Shown here: piece after piece, positions 25,058-33,209 of the stretch
Layout of the letters: each line of letters starts with the position of its first letter
Numbering within the stretch: position 1 is the first letter of the stretch
Source: Mycobacteriaceae bacterium
GTDB taxonomy: Bacteria; Actinomycetota; Actinomycetes; Mycobacteriales; Mycobacteriaceae
Direction of reading: 5' to 3'
Length of the DNA stretch: 58,721 nt
Assembly: GCA_029977845.1 (NCBI GenBank)
Contig: JAPOKC010000017.1
Span: 1 to 58,721 of the forward strand
Made by a program: the position numbers and the translations under genes
The notes under the pieces: generated by a model
The model's input: the letters and a program-made list of their open reading frames with translations, nothing else
Told to the model about the DNA's origin: nothing
Databases searched by the model: none

Positions 25058-26248
25058 ATGAGCACCGTCGCTGACACAGACCGGGTCGCCGAGCTGGCCC
25101 GGAAGGTCGTTGCCGAGCACGACCCCAAACAGGTTCCCCTGCCCCAATTCCTCGGCGCCTGCTACGACTCCGGGTTGTCGTGGGTGAACTTCCCCGAGGG
25201 CCTCGGCGGGCTCGGAGTCTCCCGAGGCCTGCAGGCCGTGGCCGACCGCATCCTGCAGGGCGCCGGCGGACCGGTGCCGCTGGGTCTGAACCCGATGGGG
25301 TACGGCATGGCCGCACCGACGCTGCGCGAGCACGCCCAGAGCGACGAGTTGAAGAAGTTCTTCCTGCGGCCGCTGGCCACCACCGAGGACATCTGGTGTC
25401 AGCTGTTCTCCGAACCCGGGGCGGGTTCGGATGTCGCCGGGCTGGCCACCTCCGCGGTGCCCGATGGTGACGAGTGGGTGATCAACGGCCAGAAGGTGTG
25501 GACGAGTCTGGCGCACCGGGCGCGCTGGGGTCTGCTGCTGGCCCGCACCGACCCCGACGCCCCCAAGCACAAGGGGCTGACCTACTTCGTTCTCGACATG
25601 CACGACCCGGGCGTCGAATGCCGGCCACTGCGACAGATGACAGGCCAGGCGGAGTTCAACGAGGTCTACATCACTGACGCCCGCATTCCCGACGCCCACC
25701 GCCTGGGCGCCGTCGGCAACGGCTGGGCGGTGGCGATGACCACGCTGATGAACGAGCGCAGCGCGCTGGGTGCCAGTGGTAACCGGCGCGGGTCGGGCAC
25801 CATCGGCGAGGCGGTGAACCTGTGGGCGTCACGGCCGGATCTGCACACCCCGGTGTTGCGGGATCGCCTGGCGCAGTTGTGGTTACGCTCCGAAGCGCAG
25901 CGGCTCACCTCCGAGCGCTCACGCGCGTCGGCAGGCGCCGGCAGCCCAGGGCCGGAGGGGTCGATCGGCAAGATGGTGGGTGCCGAACTGAACCAGAGGA
26001 TCTACGAGTTCTGCATGGATCTGCTCGGGCCGGAGGGGATTCTCTATCACTCCTACGCCATGCACGGCGCCAACGCCGACGACGACTGGCGCGGCCCGAT
26101 CCAGCAGCGCTATCTGCGCAGCCGGGCCAACACCATCGAGGGCGGGACCTCGGAGGTCATGCGCAACATCCTCGGCGAGCGGGTGCTGGGACTACCGGGC
26201 GACCTGCGCGCCGATTCCGGGCCGTGGAAAGAGGTGCCGCGTGGCTGA
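25058..26248 (+). CDS. Acyl-CoA dehydrogenase, first subunit (FadE-like)
   Basis: A 396-residue ACAD fold: the FAD/substrate motif FSEPGAGSDVAGLATSA and the VINGQKVWTSLAHRARWGLL segment lie mid-protein, and the C-terminal part has NTIEGGTSEVMRNILGERVLG. The segment that usually carries the FGRxIGxFQ motif is replaced by a variable RLTSERSRASAGAG stretch. Partnered with the next gene, it looks like one half of the alpha2-beta2 FadE enzymes that mycobacteria use on steroid side chains and other bulky acyl-CoAs (family knowledge; substrate not known). It overlaps the next gene by eight bases. Confidence 0.9.
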   Translation: MSTVADTDRVAELARKVVAEHDPKQVPLPQFLGACYDSGLSWVNFPEGLGGLGVSRGLQAVADRILQGAGGPVPLGLNPMGYGMAAPTLREHAQSDELKKFFLRPLATTEDIWCQLFSEPGAGSDVAGLATSAVPDGDEWVINGQKVWTSLAHRARWGLLLARTDPDAPKHKGLTYFVLDMHDPGVECRPLRQMTGQAEFNEVYITDARIPDAHRLGAVGNGWAVAMTTLMNERSALGASGNRRGSGTIGEAVNLWASRPDLHTPVLRDRLAQLWLRSEAQRLTSERSRASAGAGSPGPEGSIGKMVGAELNQRIYEFCMDLLGPEGILYHSYAMHGANADDDWRGPIQQRYLRSRANTIEGGTSEVMRNILGERVLGLPGDLRADSGPWKEVPRG

Positions 26249-27359
26249 CGAGTATGTGTTGAGCGAAGAGCAGCAGGCACTGCGCGACGCGGTGCGCAAG
26301 TTCAGCGCCGAGAACTTCGGCGAGACGACGATCCGGCGGCTGATGGAGTCCGAACCGCGCTTCGATGCGGCGGTCTGGCGCCGGCTGGGCTCCGAACTCG
26401 GCGTGCTCGGCATGTCGGTTCCCGAGGCCGACGGCGGCGTGGGCGGATCACTGGTCGATCAGGCCGTCGCCGTCGAGGAGTTCGGCGCGACACTGGCCTG
26501 CGGGCCGCTGTTCGGCACGGTGTATCTGGCGATCCCGGCACTGGTCGCCTGTCCGGCCGGTGCGGAGCGTGACGAACTTCTCGGTGCACTCGTCGAGGGT
26601 GAGCGCACCGCGGCGTTCGAACCGCAACCTGTCGCCGTCTCCGGCGGAACCCTCACCGGGACCGCCGCACGGGTGGTCGACGCCGACTCCGCCGACGTGC
26701 TGCTGATCGCCGGTAACGGGTCCGACGGTCTGGGCCTCTACTGCGTGGACCTCAACGGCCCGGGGGTGCAGCGGAATTCACTGGTGACCATGGACCTCAC
26801 CCGGCCGCAGGCCAGGGTCGCCCTCGACGGTGCGCCGGGAACACTGCTGGCCGGGCCCGATGAGGCCGAGCGGGTGATCACCCATGCGCTCCAGGTGGGC
26901 TCGGCGCTGCTGGCAGTCGAGCAGGTCGGCGCCGCCCAGCATCTGCTGGACCTGTCGGTGGAGTACGCCAAGTCGCGGCTGCAGTTCGGCCGGCAGATCG
27001 GGTCCTTCCAGGCGATCAAGCACAAACTCGCCGACATGCTCGTCGATCTCGAGCACGCCCGCTCTGCGGCGTACCACGCGGTGTGGGCGCTGGCCGACGG
27101 CTCCGACGATCCCGCGCTGGCAACGAGTATCGCCCAGGCGCTCGCCTCGGCTGCCTTCAGCCGGATCGCGGCGGACACCATTCAGGTGCACGGCGGTATC
27201 GGCTTCACCTGGGAGCACCAGGCGCATCTGTACTTCAAGCGTGCGGCGACGGACGCCGCGCTGCTGGGCAGTGCCGAGCAGCACCGGTCCCGGGTCGCCG
27301 ATATGGTGCTCGACACCGCGATCGCGCAGAGCGGTGCGGTGCCGATCGCAACCGGCTAG
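26241..27359 (+). CDS. Acyl-CoA dehydrogenase, second subunit (FadE-like)
   Basis: This 372-residue ACAD begins with GTG inside the previous gene's end, so translation is coupled. It carries the FAD-dimer motif SRLQFGRQIGSFQAIKHKLA and the C-terminal QVHGGIGFTWEHQAHLYFKR, but a weak, unconserved middle region where the catalytic loop normally lies. Together the two proteins supply complementary parts, as expected for heterotetrameric FadE pairs. Its TAG shares a CTAG with the hrpA stop. Confidence 0.9.
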   Translation: MADEYVLSEEQQALRDAVRKFSAENFGETTIRRLMESEPRFDAAVWRRLGSELGVLGMSVPEADGGVGGSLVDQAVAVEEFGATLACGPLFGTVYLAIPALVACPAGAERDELLGALVEGERTAAFEPQPVAVSGGTLTGTAARVVDADSADVLLIAGNGSDGLGLYCVDLNGPGVQRNSLVTMDLTRPQARVALDGAPGTLLAGPDEAERVITHALQVGSALLAVEQVGAAQHLLDLSVEYAKSRLQFGRQIGSFQAIKHKLADMLVDLEHARSAAYHAVWALADGSDDPALATSIAQALASAAFSRIAADTIQVHGGIGFTWEHQAHLYFKRAATDAALLGSAEQHRSRVADMVLDTAIAQSGAVPIATG

Positions 27360-30300
27360 GCCAGCACGTCGTCGATCGCACGGTAGATGCGCTGCTCGCT
27401 GACCGGCCGTGCGGTGCCCAGCTGCTGCGCCCACAGGCTGACCCTGAACTCCTGGATCATCCAGGCGATCTCACGAACGTCATCGGCGGCGGCCCGTGAC
27501 GGCGAAAGCGCCTGCAGCAGTTCGTCATAGGCCTGCTGCACCGCTGCGACCCTGTCCATCCGCTCCCGGTCGGCGGACACCGCGTGCGGCAGCCGTTCAA
27601 GTCGGCGCGAAATCGCGATGAGGTAGCGCGCCAGATCGTGCAGCCGTGCGGCCCCGGTCGCCGCGACGAATCCCTTCGGCACCAGTGCGGCGAGCTGAGC
27701 GCGGATATCGGCCACCGAATCGGCCTGGGCCGCCGGGGGTTTGGCCGGCAGCGCCACCTCGACCTCCCGCAGCGCGCCCAGCACCCTGTCCACCCGACCG
27801 ACGATGTCAGCCGTCAGCGCCGGTAACTGGGCGCTGACCTGCTGGCGCAGTGCGTCGAACTCGGCCCGGGTCCACACCGGATCCGGGGCCAACGCACCGG
27901 TCGCGGCGTCGGCGCAGTCCTCCAGGAGCGCGGCCAGTGACCCGTCGGGATTGGATCCCAGCATCAGCTTGGTGCGCACATCCAGTTTCTTCTCCAGCGC
28001 CTTGGCCGGTGAGGGAACGGCGAGCCTCAACAGCCGGCGCAGTCCGGTCCGCGCTGCGGCGTCACGGTCGGCCTCGTTGGCGAACACGCGGATGTCGACC
28101 GCGGCACCGGCGACGGCCAGTCCCGGAAAGCCGCGCACCACGTGGCCGTCCACCACCCGCTGCACACTGCGGGGCAGTTCATCGAGATCATCGGGCCAGG
28201 AACGGATTCCGCGCCGCTCCCAGTCGCCGGCCACCGCGTCGGTGACAGCCCGTTGGGTCTTCCCGGCGAGCGCGGCCTGCAGTGCGGCGAGGTCCTTGCC
28301 GCGGGCCACCTCCGAACCATCCGGCGCCTCGACGGCGAAGGTCACCCGCAGATGTGCGGGCAGCTTGTCGAGATCGAATGCGCTCAGCGGTACCAGAATG
28401 CCGCTGCGCCGGTGCAATTCACGCTGCAGCGATTCCAGCAGCGGTTCATTCCCCGGTTGCAGCGAGTCAAGGACCAGCCGGGCGGTGTCCGGTGCGGGAA
28501 CGAAGTTGCGCCGCAGATCCTTGGGCAGCGATTTGATCAGGGCGGTGACGAGTTCCTCCCGCAGTGCCGGCACCTGCCAGCCGAACTGCTCACCGCCGAG
28601 GCGCGCGAGCACTCCCACCGGGATGTGCACGGTGACGCCGTCATCGGCGGCCGACGGGTCGAATCGGTAGGTCAACGGCAGTGCCAGGTCGTCGGCGTTC
28701 CAGTGGTCGGGACGGTCGGCATCCGCATCGGCAATCCGCATCAGATCGGCGCGGGTCATCGTCAGCAGATCCGGGGTGCGATGCCGTTGTTTCTTCCACC
28801 ACCCGTCGAAGTGGCGTGCCGAGACCACCTCGGCCGGGATCCGGGCGTCGTAGAACCGGTAGATCTCGGTGTCCCCCACGAGCAGATCGCGCCGCCGTGC
28901 CCGCTCCTCAATCTCGGCGACCTCGGCACGCATCCGGGCGTTGTCGGCGAAGAAGTGATGCCGGGTTCGCCATTGGCCCTCGACCAGGGCGTGGCGGATG
29001 AACATCTCCCGGGCCTCCACCGGATCCACCGCGGCGTAGCCGACTCGGCGTCGGGCCACCAGTGGCAGGCCGTAGAGCGTCACCCGTTCGAAGGCCAGCA
29101 CCGCTCCGCGTTCGGCATCCCAGTGCGGCTCGCTGTAGGTGCGCTGGATCAGATGTCCGGCCACCCGTTCGATGGTGTCGGGCTCCACCCGCGCCCCGGT
29201 CCGTCCGTACAGCCGGCTGGTCTCCACCAGATCGGCCACCACGATCCAGCGCGGCGGTCGGCGGGTCAGCACGGACCCGGGGGCCAGGACGAACTTCGCG
29301 TTGCGCGCCCCGGTGTACTCACGGCTGTCCCCCTCGCGCAGCCCGACGTGCGACAGCAGTCCGGCGATGAGCGCGGCATGCACCCGCGCAGGCTCGGCCG
29401 GCTCCCTCTCACCGGACTCCCGGATGCCGATATCGCGGGCGATGCTGCGCAGCTGGCCGGCCAGGTCCTGCCACTCCCTTATGCGCAGATAGTGCAGGAA
29501 GTCCTCCCGGCACATCCGCCGGAAGGCGCTGCCGGACAGCGCTTTCCGCTGTCCCCGCAGGTACTCCCACAGATTGAGGAACGACATGAAGTCGGACTGT
29601 TCGTCGGCGAACCTGGCGTGTTTCTGCCGCGCCGCCTCCTCACGATCGGCCGGGCGCTCGCGCGGGTCCGGGATCGACAACGCGGCAGCCAGCACCAGCA
29701 CCTCGCGCACACAGCCCTCGGTGTCGGCCTGCAGGATCATCCGGGCCAGCCGGGGATCGACGGGGATCTGGGCGAGCCGGCGGCCGATGTCGGTGATCCC
29801 GCCGGCCTCGTCGAAGGCCCCGAGTTCCTGAAGCAGTTGCACGCCGTCACGGATGCTGCGCTGATCTGGCGGATCGAGGAAGGGGAAGCTCTCCACATCA
29901 CCGAGATGAAGTGCGGCCATCTGCAGGATCACCGCCGCCAGGTTGGTGCGCAGGATCTCCGGATCGGTGAACCTCGGCCGGCTGTCGAAATCGGATTGCG
30001 AGTACAGCCGGATGCACACGCCCGGTGCGGTGCGTCCCGATCGTCCGGCCCGTTGCGCCGCGGAGGCCTGCGAGATCGGTTCGATCGGAAGCCGCTGGAC
30101 CTTTGTGCGGCGGCTGAATCGGGAGATCCGCGCGGTGCCCGGGTCGATCACGTAACGGATGCCCGGCACGGTCAGCGATGTCTCGGCGACGTTGGTGGCC
30201 AGCACGATCCGCCGCTTCAGATTGCTGGTGTTGGGCGTGAAGACCTTGTGCTGGTCGGCCGTGGGCAGCCGGGCGTACAGCGGGAGCACCTCGGCGTTGG

Positions 30301-31279
30301 GCATCGCGGCACGCACCGCCTCAGCGGTGTCGCGGATCTCGCGCTCACCGGAGAGGAACACCAGGACGTCGCCGGGAGGCTCGGCGGACAGCTCGTGCAG
30401 CGCGTCGATGATCGCCTCGGTCTGGTCACGCGGCTCGACTCGGACCACCTCGTGGTCGGGGTCGTCCGGATCATCTCCTTCCTCCTCGACTGGCGGCAGT
30501 TCCAAAGGGCGGTAACGGATCTCGACCGGATAGGTTCGCCCGGAGACCTCCACGATCGGGGCGTTGCCGAAGTGTGCGGCGAAGCGCTGCGGCTCGATGG
30601 TGGCGGAGGTGACGATCACCTTGAGATCCGGGCGGCGCGGCAGTAGTTCGCGAAGATATCCCAGCAGGAAGTCGATGTTCAGGCTTCGTTCATGGGCCTC
30701 GTCGATGATCAGGGTGTCGTAGCGCAGCAGCCGGCGGTCACGTTGCATCTCGGCGAGCAGGATGCCGTCGGTCATCAGCTTGATCAGGGTGCGGTCGCCG
30801 GCCCGGTCGGTGAAGCGCACGGTGTATCCGACTGCGCCCTCCCCCAATGGTGTGCAGAGCTCCTCGGCGATCCGTTCGGCCACCGTTCGTGCGGCCAGCC
30901 GCCGGGGCTGGGTGTGTCCGATGGTGCCGCGGATCCCCCGGCCCAACTCCAGACAGATCTTGGGCAACTGAGTTGTCTTTCCCGAACCGGTCTCACCGGC
31001 GACCACCACCACCTGGTTGTCGCGGATCGCTGCGGCCAGCTCGCCGCGGCACTGGCTGACCGGCAGATCCGGATAGCTGACCGGCGGGACGGCCGCCGTG
31101 CGAGCGGCGATGAGTCGCTCTGCGGCGTCGAACTGTGTGGTGAGACCTTTCAGCTGTTCGGCGCTGACCGGTCCGCGCATCGACTTCAACCGCCTGCCCA
31201 GCCTGGCGGCGTCACGCAGGCTCAGCAGATCGAGCCGTGCACGCAACGCGCGCACGTCGTCGCGGGATGCCTGGGACAC
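27356..31279 (-). CDS. hrpA: ATP-dependent RNA helicase HrpA
   Basis: This 1307-residue DEAH-box helicase is close to the length of E. coli HrpA (1300). GETGSGKT is at residues 95-102, followed by TQPRRLAARTVAERIAEEL, IIDEAHERSLNIDFLLGYL, VTSATIEPQRF and the motif VI QRAGRSGRTAPGVCIRLYS. The HA2/OB region and the long HrpA-specific DUF3418 C-terminus follow. It unwinds RNA, and in bacteria acts on mRNA and colliding ribosomes (family knowledge). I chose GTG at 31279; the frame continues 110 codons upstream through a small gene and a repeat hairpin, which cannot be coding. Confidence 0.95.
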   Translation of the reverse strand: MSQASRDDVRALRARLDLLSLRDAARLGRRLKSMRGPVSAEQLKGLTTQFDAAERLIAARTAAVPPVSYPDLPVSQCRGELAAAIRDNQVVVVAGETGSGKTTQLPKICLELGRGIRGTIGHTQPRRLAARTVAERIAEELCTPLGEGAVGYTVRFTDRAGDRTLIKLMTDGILLAEMQRDRRLLRYDTLIIDEAHERSLNIDFLLGYLRELLPRRPDLKVIVTSATIEPQRFAAHFGNAPIVEVSGRTYPVEIRYRPLELPPVEEEGDDPDDPDHEVVRVEPRDQTEAIIDALHELSAEPPGDVLVFLSGEREIRDTAEAVRAAMPNAEVLPLYARLPTADQHKVFTPNTSNLKRRIVLATNVAETSLTVPGIRYVIDPGTARISRFSRRTKVQRLPIEPISQASAAQRAGRSGRTAPGVCIRLYSQSDFDSRPRFTDPEILRTNLAAVILQMAALHLGDVESFPFLDPPDQRSIRDGVQLLQELGAFDEAGGITDIGRRLAQIPVDPRLARMILQADTEGCVREVLVLAAALSIPDPRERPADREEAARQKHARFADEQSDFMSFLNLWEYLRGQRKALSGSAFRRMCREDFLHYLRIREWQDLAGQLRSIARDIGIRESGEREPAEPARVHAALIAGLLSHVGLREGDSREYTGARNAKFVLAPGSVLTRRPPRWIVVADLVETSRLYGRTGARVEPDTIERVAGHLIQRTYSEPHWDAERGAVLAFERVTLYGLPLVARRRVGYAAVDPVEAREMFIRHALVEGQWRTRHHFFADNARMRAEVAEIEERARRRDLLVGDTEIYRFYDARIPAEVVSARHFDGWWKKQRHRTPDLLTMTRADLMRIADADADRPDHWNADDLALPLTYRFDPSAADDGVTVHIPVGVLARLGGEQFGWQVPALREELVTALIKSLPKDLRRNFVPAPDTARLVLDSLQPGNEPLLESLQRELHRRSGILVPLSAFDLDKLPAHLRVTFAVEAPDGSEVARGKDLAALQAALAGKTQRAVTDAVAGDWERRGIRSWPDDLDELPRSVQRVVDGHVVRGFPGLAVAGAAVDIRVFANEADRDAAARTGLRRLLRLAVPSPAKALEKKLDVRTKLMLGSNPDGSLAALLEDCADAATGALAPDPVWTRAEFDALRQQVSAQLPALTADIVGRVDRVLGALREVEVALPAKPPAAQADSVADIRAQLAALVPKGFVAATGAARLHDLARYLIAISRRLERLPHAVSADRERMDRVAAVQQAYDELLQALSPSRAAADDVREIAWMIQEFRVSLWAQQLGTARPVSEQRIYRAIDDVLA

Positions 31280-31315
31280 TGGACCAAGGGTAGTGATCGC
31301 CGGGAAGGGGTGCCC

Positions 31316-31462
31316 ATGACGACAGCGGTCATCGTCGGTGTCCTGCTGCTGATCGCACTCGGTCTGGTGGCCAGTCAGCTGTTCCGGCTCAAGGACTGGC
31401 TGAACCGGCAGCCCACCGTCGAGCCGGGCGAGCCGGAGATCCCCCCACCCCCCGCCGAGTGA
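31316..31462 (+). CDS. Small single-pass membrane protein (48 residues)
   Basis: MTTAVIVGVLLLIALGLVAS is a membrane helix, followed by FRLKDWLNRQP and a Pro/Glu-rich tail. An AAGGGG ribosome site lies five bases before the ATG. Divergent from hrpA with 36 bases between. The TGA stop is built into the left arm of the hairpin repeat. Family not recognised. Confidence 0.65.
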   Translation: MTTAVIVGVLLLIALGLVASQLFRLKDWLNRQPTVEPGEPEIPPPPAE

Positions 31463-31516
31463 GGAATGTTGCAGGCAAATCGCGAGTAAATCCCTGCAAG
31501 GTTCCTCACCCAACGC
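31450..31516. repeat. Hairpin direct repeat, copy 1 (67 bp), also a bidirectional terminator
   Basis: The arms 31459-31473 and 31495-31509 form a 15-bp inverted repeat (two mismatches) around a 21-base loop. Both outward arms read TGA: the left one ends the 48-residue gene, the right one ends the DUF559 gene. A second copy of the whole unit, with the same loop length and flanks (CCCCGCCGA on the left, CAACGC on the right), lies at 32402-32468. Confidence 0.8.
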
Positions 31517-32351
31517 GGTAGCGGGGCACCCCCAGTGCCGCGACCCGGTGGATGATGTCCTCCCGACGATGTCCGGCGAGCACCCGGATCCTTCGCCAGC
31601 CCACGCCATCCAGGTATTCGGCGCGCATCACGTCGCCGCGATACTGATCGGCATCGGTTCGGTGCTGTTCGCCGTCGTATTCGACCGCCACCATGAATTC
31701 CTCCCACCCCATGTCGAGGTAGTAGCGGGGGTACCCGTCGGAGGCATAGACCGGGATCTGGGTCCGAGGCCTGGGAAAGCCCGCATTGATGAGCAGAAAC
31801 CGTAGCCACGTCTCTTTGGGAGACTGCGCGCCCTCATCTACAAGCCCGAGCAACTGCCCTACCCGTCGCCTACCCCGGACCCGAGGATGGTCGCCGAGAA
31901 CCCGCATCACATCGGCCGCTTTGAAGTGCGTGGCTCTAGCCAGTGAATCCAAATTCTCGAGTGCCTTGTCGGCTGGACCGCGGCGGGCCAGATCAAAGGC
32001 CGTGCGCGCGACGGTGGTCACCGACATCTGCTGCAGGGAGGTGACCTCGCCGTCAAGGAGCGTGTCACGCCGGGTGATGACGCCCGCCGGGCACTTGTTG
32101 TGCGGATGATTCAGCTCTACCGGGACGTTCGGTTCGATCCACTGAGCGCCGTGCAGCGCAGAAGCCGCCAACCCGGTGATGACCCCTTCCCTGCGCGACC
32201 ACAGCCAAGCCGCAGCGATGCGCTCGTCAAGAGATAGCCGCGCGCACCGGGACGCATGAACATTCGGTAGCAGCCGGCGATGTTGGGCGGTCAATTCGTG
32301 GCGTGTGAGCCTTCCGGTCGCCAATGCCTCGCTGGCAAGGAAGGGCTCCAC
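31506..32351 (-). CDS. DUF559 nuclease-like protein with AbiEi-like N-terminus
   Basis: This protein of about 281 residues has an N-terminal winged-helix part (VEPFLASEALATGRLTRHEL, then GVITGLAASALHGAQWI) as in AbiEi-type antitoxin families, and a C-terminal Vsr-like PD-(D/E)XK domain: TWLRFLLINAGF, YLDMGWEEFMVAVEYDGEQH with the putative catalytic D and E-x-D, and RRIRVLAGH. Mycobacteria carry many such genes; their role is not settled. I chose GTG at 32351; the frame upstream runs through the second repeat hairpin. The gene lies exactly between two copies of that hairpin, suggesting a mobile cassette (inference). Confidence 0.82.
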   Translation of the reverse strand: MEPFLASEALATGRLTRHELTAQHRRLLPNVHASRCARLSLDERIAAAWLWSRREGVITGLAASALHGAQWIEPNVPVELNHPHNKCPAGVITRRDTLLDGEVTSLQQMSVTTVARTAFDLARRGPADKALENLDSLARATHFKAADVMRVLGDHPRVRGRRRVGQLLGLVDEGAQSPKETWLRFLLINAGFPRPRTQIPVYASDGYPRYYLDMGWEEFMVAVEYDGEQHRTDADQYRGDVMRAEYLDGVGWRRIRVLAGHRREDIIHRVAALGVPRYRVG

Positions 32352-32401
32352 ATCGGTGACGGTTCCAGCTTTCCGACGATCGCCCCGACACTCATCCACA
32401 A

Positions 32402-32468
32402 CCCCGCCGAGTGAGGAACCTTGCATACAAAGTGCGAGTAGACCCCTGCAAGGTTCCTCACTCAACGC
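32402..32468. repeat. Hairpin direct repeat, copy 2 (67 bp)
   Basis: Arms 32411-32425 (GTGAGGAACCTTGCA) and 32447-32461 (TGCAAGGTTCCTCAC) are a perfect 15-bp inverted repeat with a 21-base loop. It lies just after the stop of the membrane-protein gene and upstream of the DUF559 gene, so it terminates the former. It differs from copy 1 at about nine positions, mostly in the loop and left arm. Confidence 0.8.
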
Positions 32469-32474
32469 AGGTGG

Positions 32475-33209
32475 TCAGCGCGGGGGATCGCCGCGCCAGT
32501 GGAAGCTGTTGACGTACTTGCCCATGTCCTGCGCCACCTGAAGATTGGCCGGCGACGGCGGACCGGGTCCGAAGCTGGGAGTGAATTCCCGGTACGGTCC
32601 GGCGGCGGCGGCGATCAGAGCCAGATCGTTCTTCACCGCGACGATGACGATGATCCGCACCCGTTCAGCCTCACCCCCGCCGGACATCGGCGAGAAGTCG
32701 GCGACCTCGCCGTAACCCAGCTGGTAACCGACCGTCGCATTCGGCAACTCATAGGACTTCACCGCACCCGGGAAGGCGTCGGCCAGCAGTGACTCGGCGA
32801 TCACCTGCGCATCCCGGCCCTGCGCCGGGCGGCTGAAGAGCCGCAAGGTGCCGCCGTCGCCGCCGGTCCATTCCGCGGTGACACCATCGGCTCCGGTCGT
32901 GACGGTGTAGGCCGCACCCGGCGCCGGATAGGACACCGAGAACGAACCGTCGGGCGCGGTGAACCGGGGGTTGGTGGCCACCGGCTGACCGGTCGGCGGC
33001 CGTCCGCAATCAGGGGGACAGACGTAGCGGGTCCGCACATCCGGAACCCTCTGATCCACGATCGCCAGGGTCATCATCACCGCGACCAGGGTGATCACCC
33101 ACAGGCCCAGCGTGATCAGATAGCGCGGTCCGCGGCTCCGGCTCGCGGCGTAACGCCCGGGCGCGACGGCATAGCCCTCGAACGAATCGGATTGCGCGAC
33201 AGTCTTCAT
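32475..33209 (-). CDS. Membrane-anchored protein of unknown function
   Basis: This 244-residue protein has a 45-residue cytoplasmic start, one membrane helix (YLITLGLWVITLVAVMMTLA), then an extracytoplasmic domain with a CPPDCG motif, a beta-rich FTAPDGSFSVSYPAPGAAY stretch and a compact C-terminal domain. I do not recognise the family. Its ATG overlaps the sedolisin stop (ATGA), so it is the last gene of a four-gene envelope operon and may assist or anchor that secreted protease (inference). Confidence 0.78.
   Translation of the reverse strand: MKTVAQSDSFEGYAVAPGRYAASRSRGPRYLITLGLWVITLVAVMMTLAIVDQRVPDVRTRYVCPPDCGRPPTGQPVATNPRFTAPDGSFSVSYPAPGAAYTVTTGADGVTAEWTGGDGGTLRLFSRPAQGRDAQVIAESLLADAFPGAVKSYELPNATVGYQLGYGEVADFSPMSGGGEAERVRIIVIVAVKNDLALIAAAAGPYREFTPSFGPGPPSPANLQVAQDMGKYVNSFHWRGDPPR

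Noticed and set aside
28142..30646. 834-codon plus-strand frame inside hrpA
   Set aside because: It is antisense to a fully recognisable helicase, and its amino-acid composition (His, Gln, Arg, Gly) is the usual product of reading GC-rich coding DNA backwards.
31280..31609. 110-codon N-terminal extension of HrpA
   Set aside because: It would cross a small gene on the other strand and the hairpin repeat; a GTG at 31279 gives the family length.
32352..32465. Upstream start for the DUF559 protein
   Set aside because: The extension is a translation of the repeat hairpin, with the same peptide pattern seen upstream of hrpA, and not protein-like.
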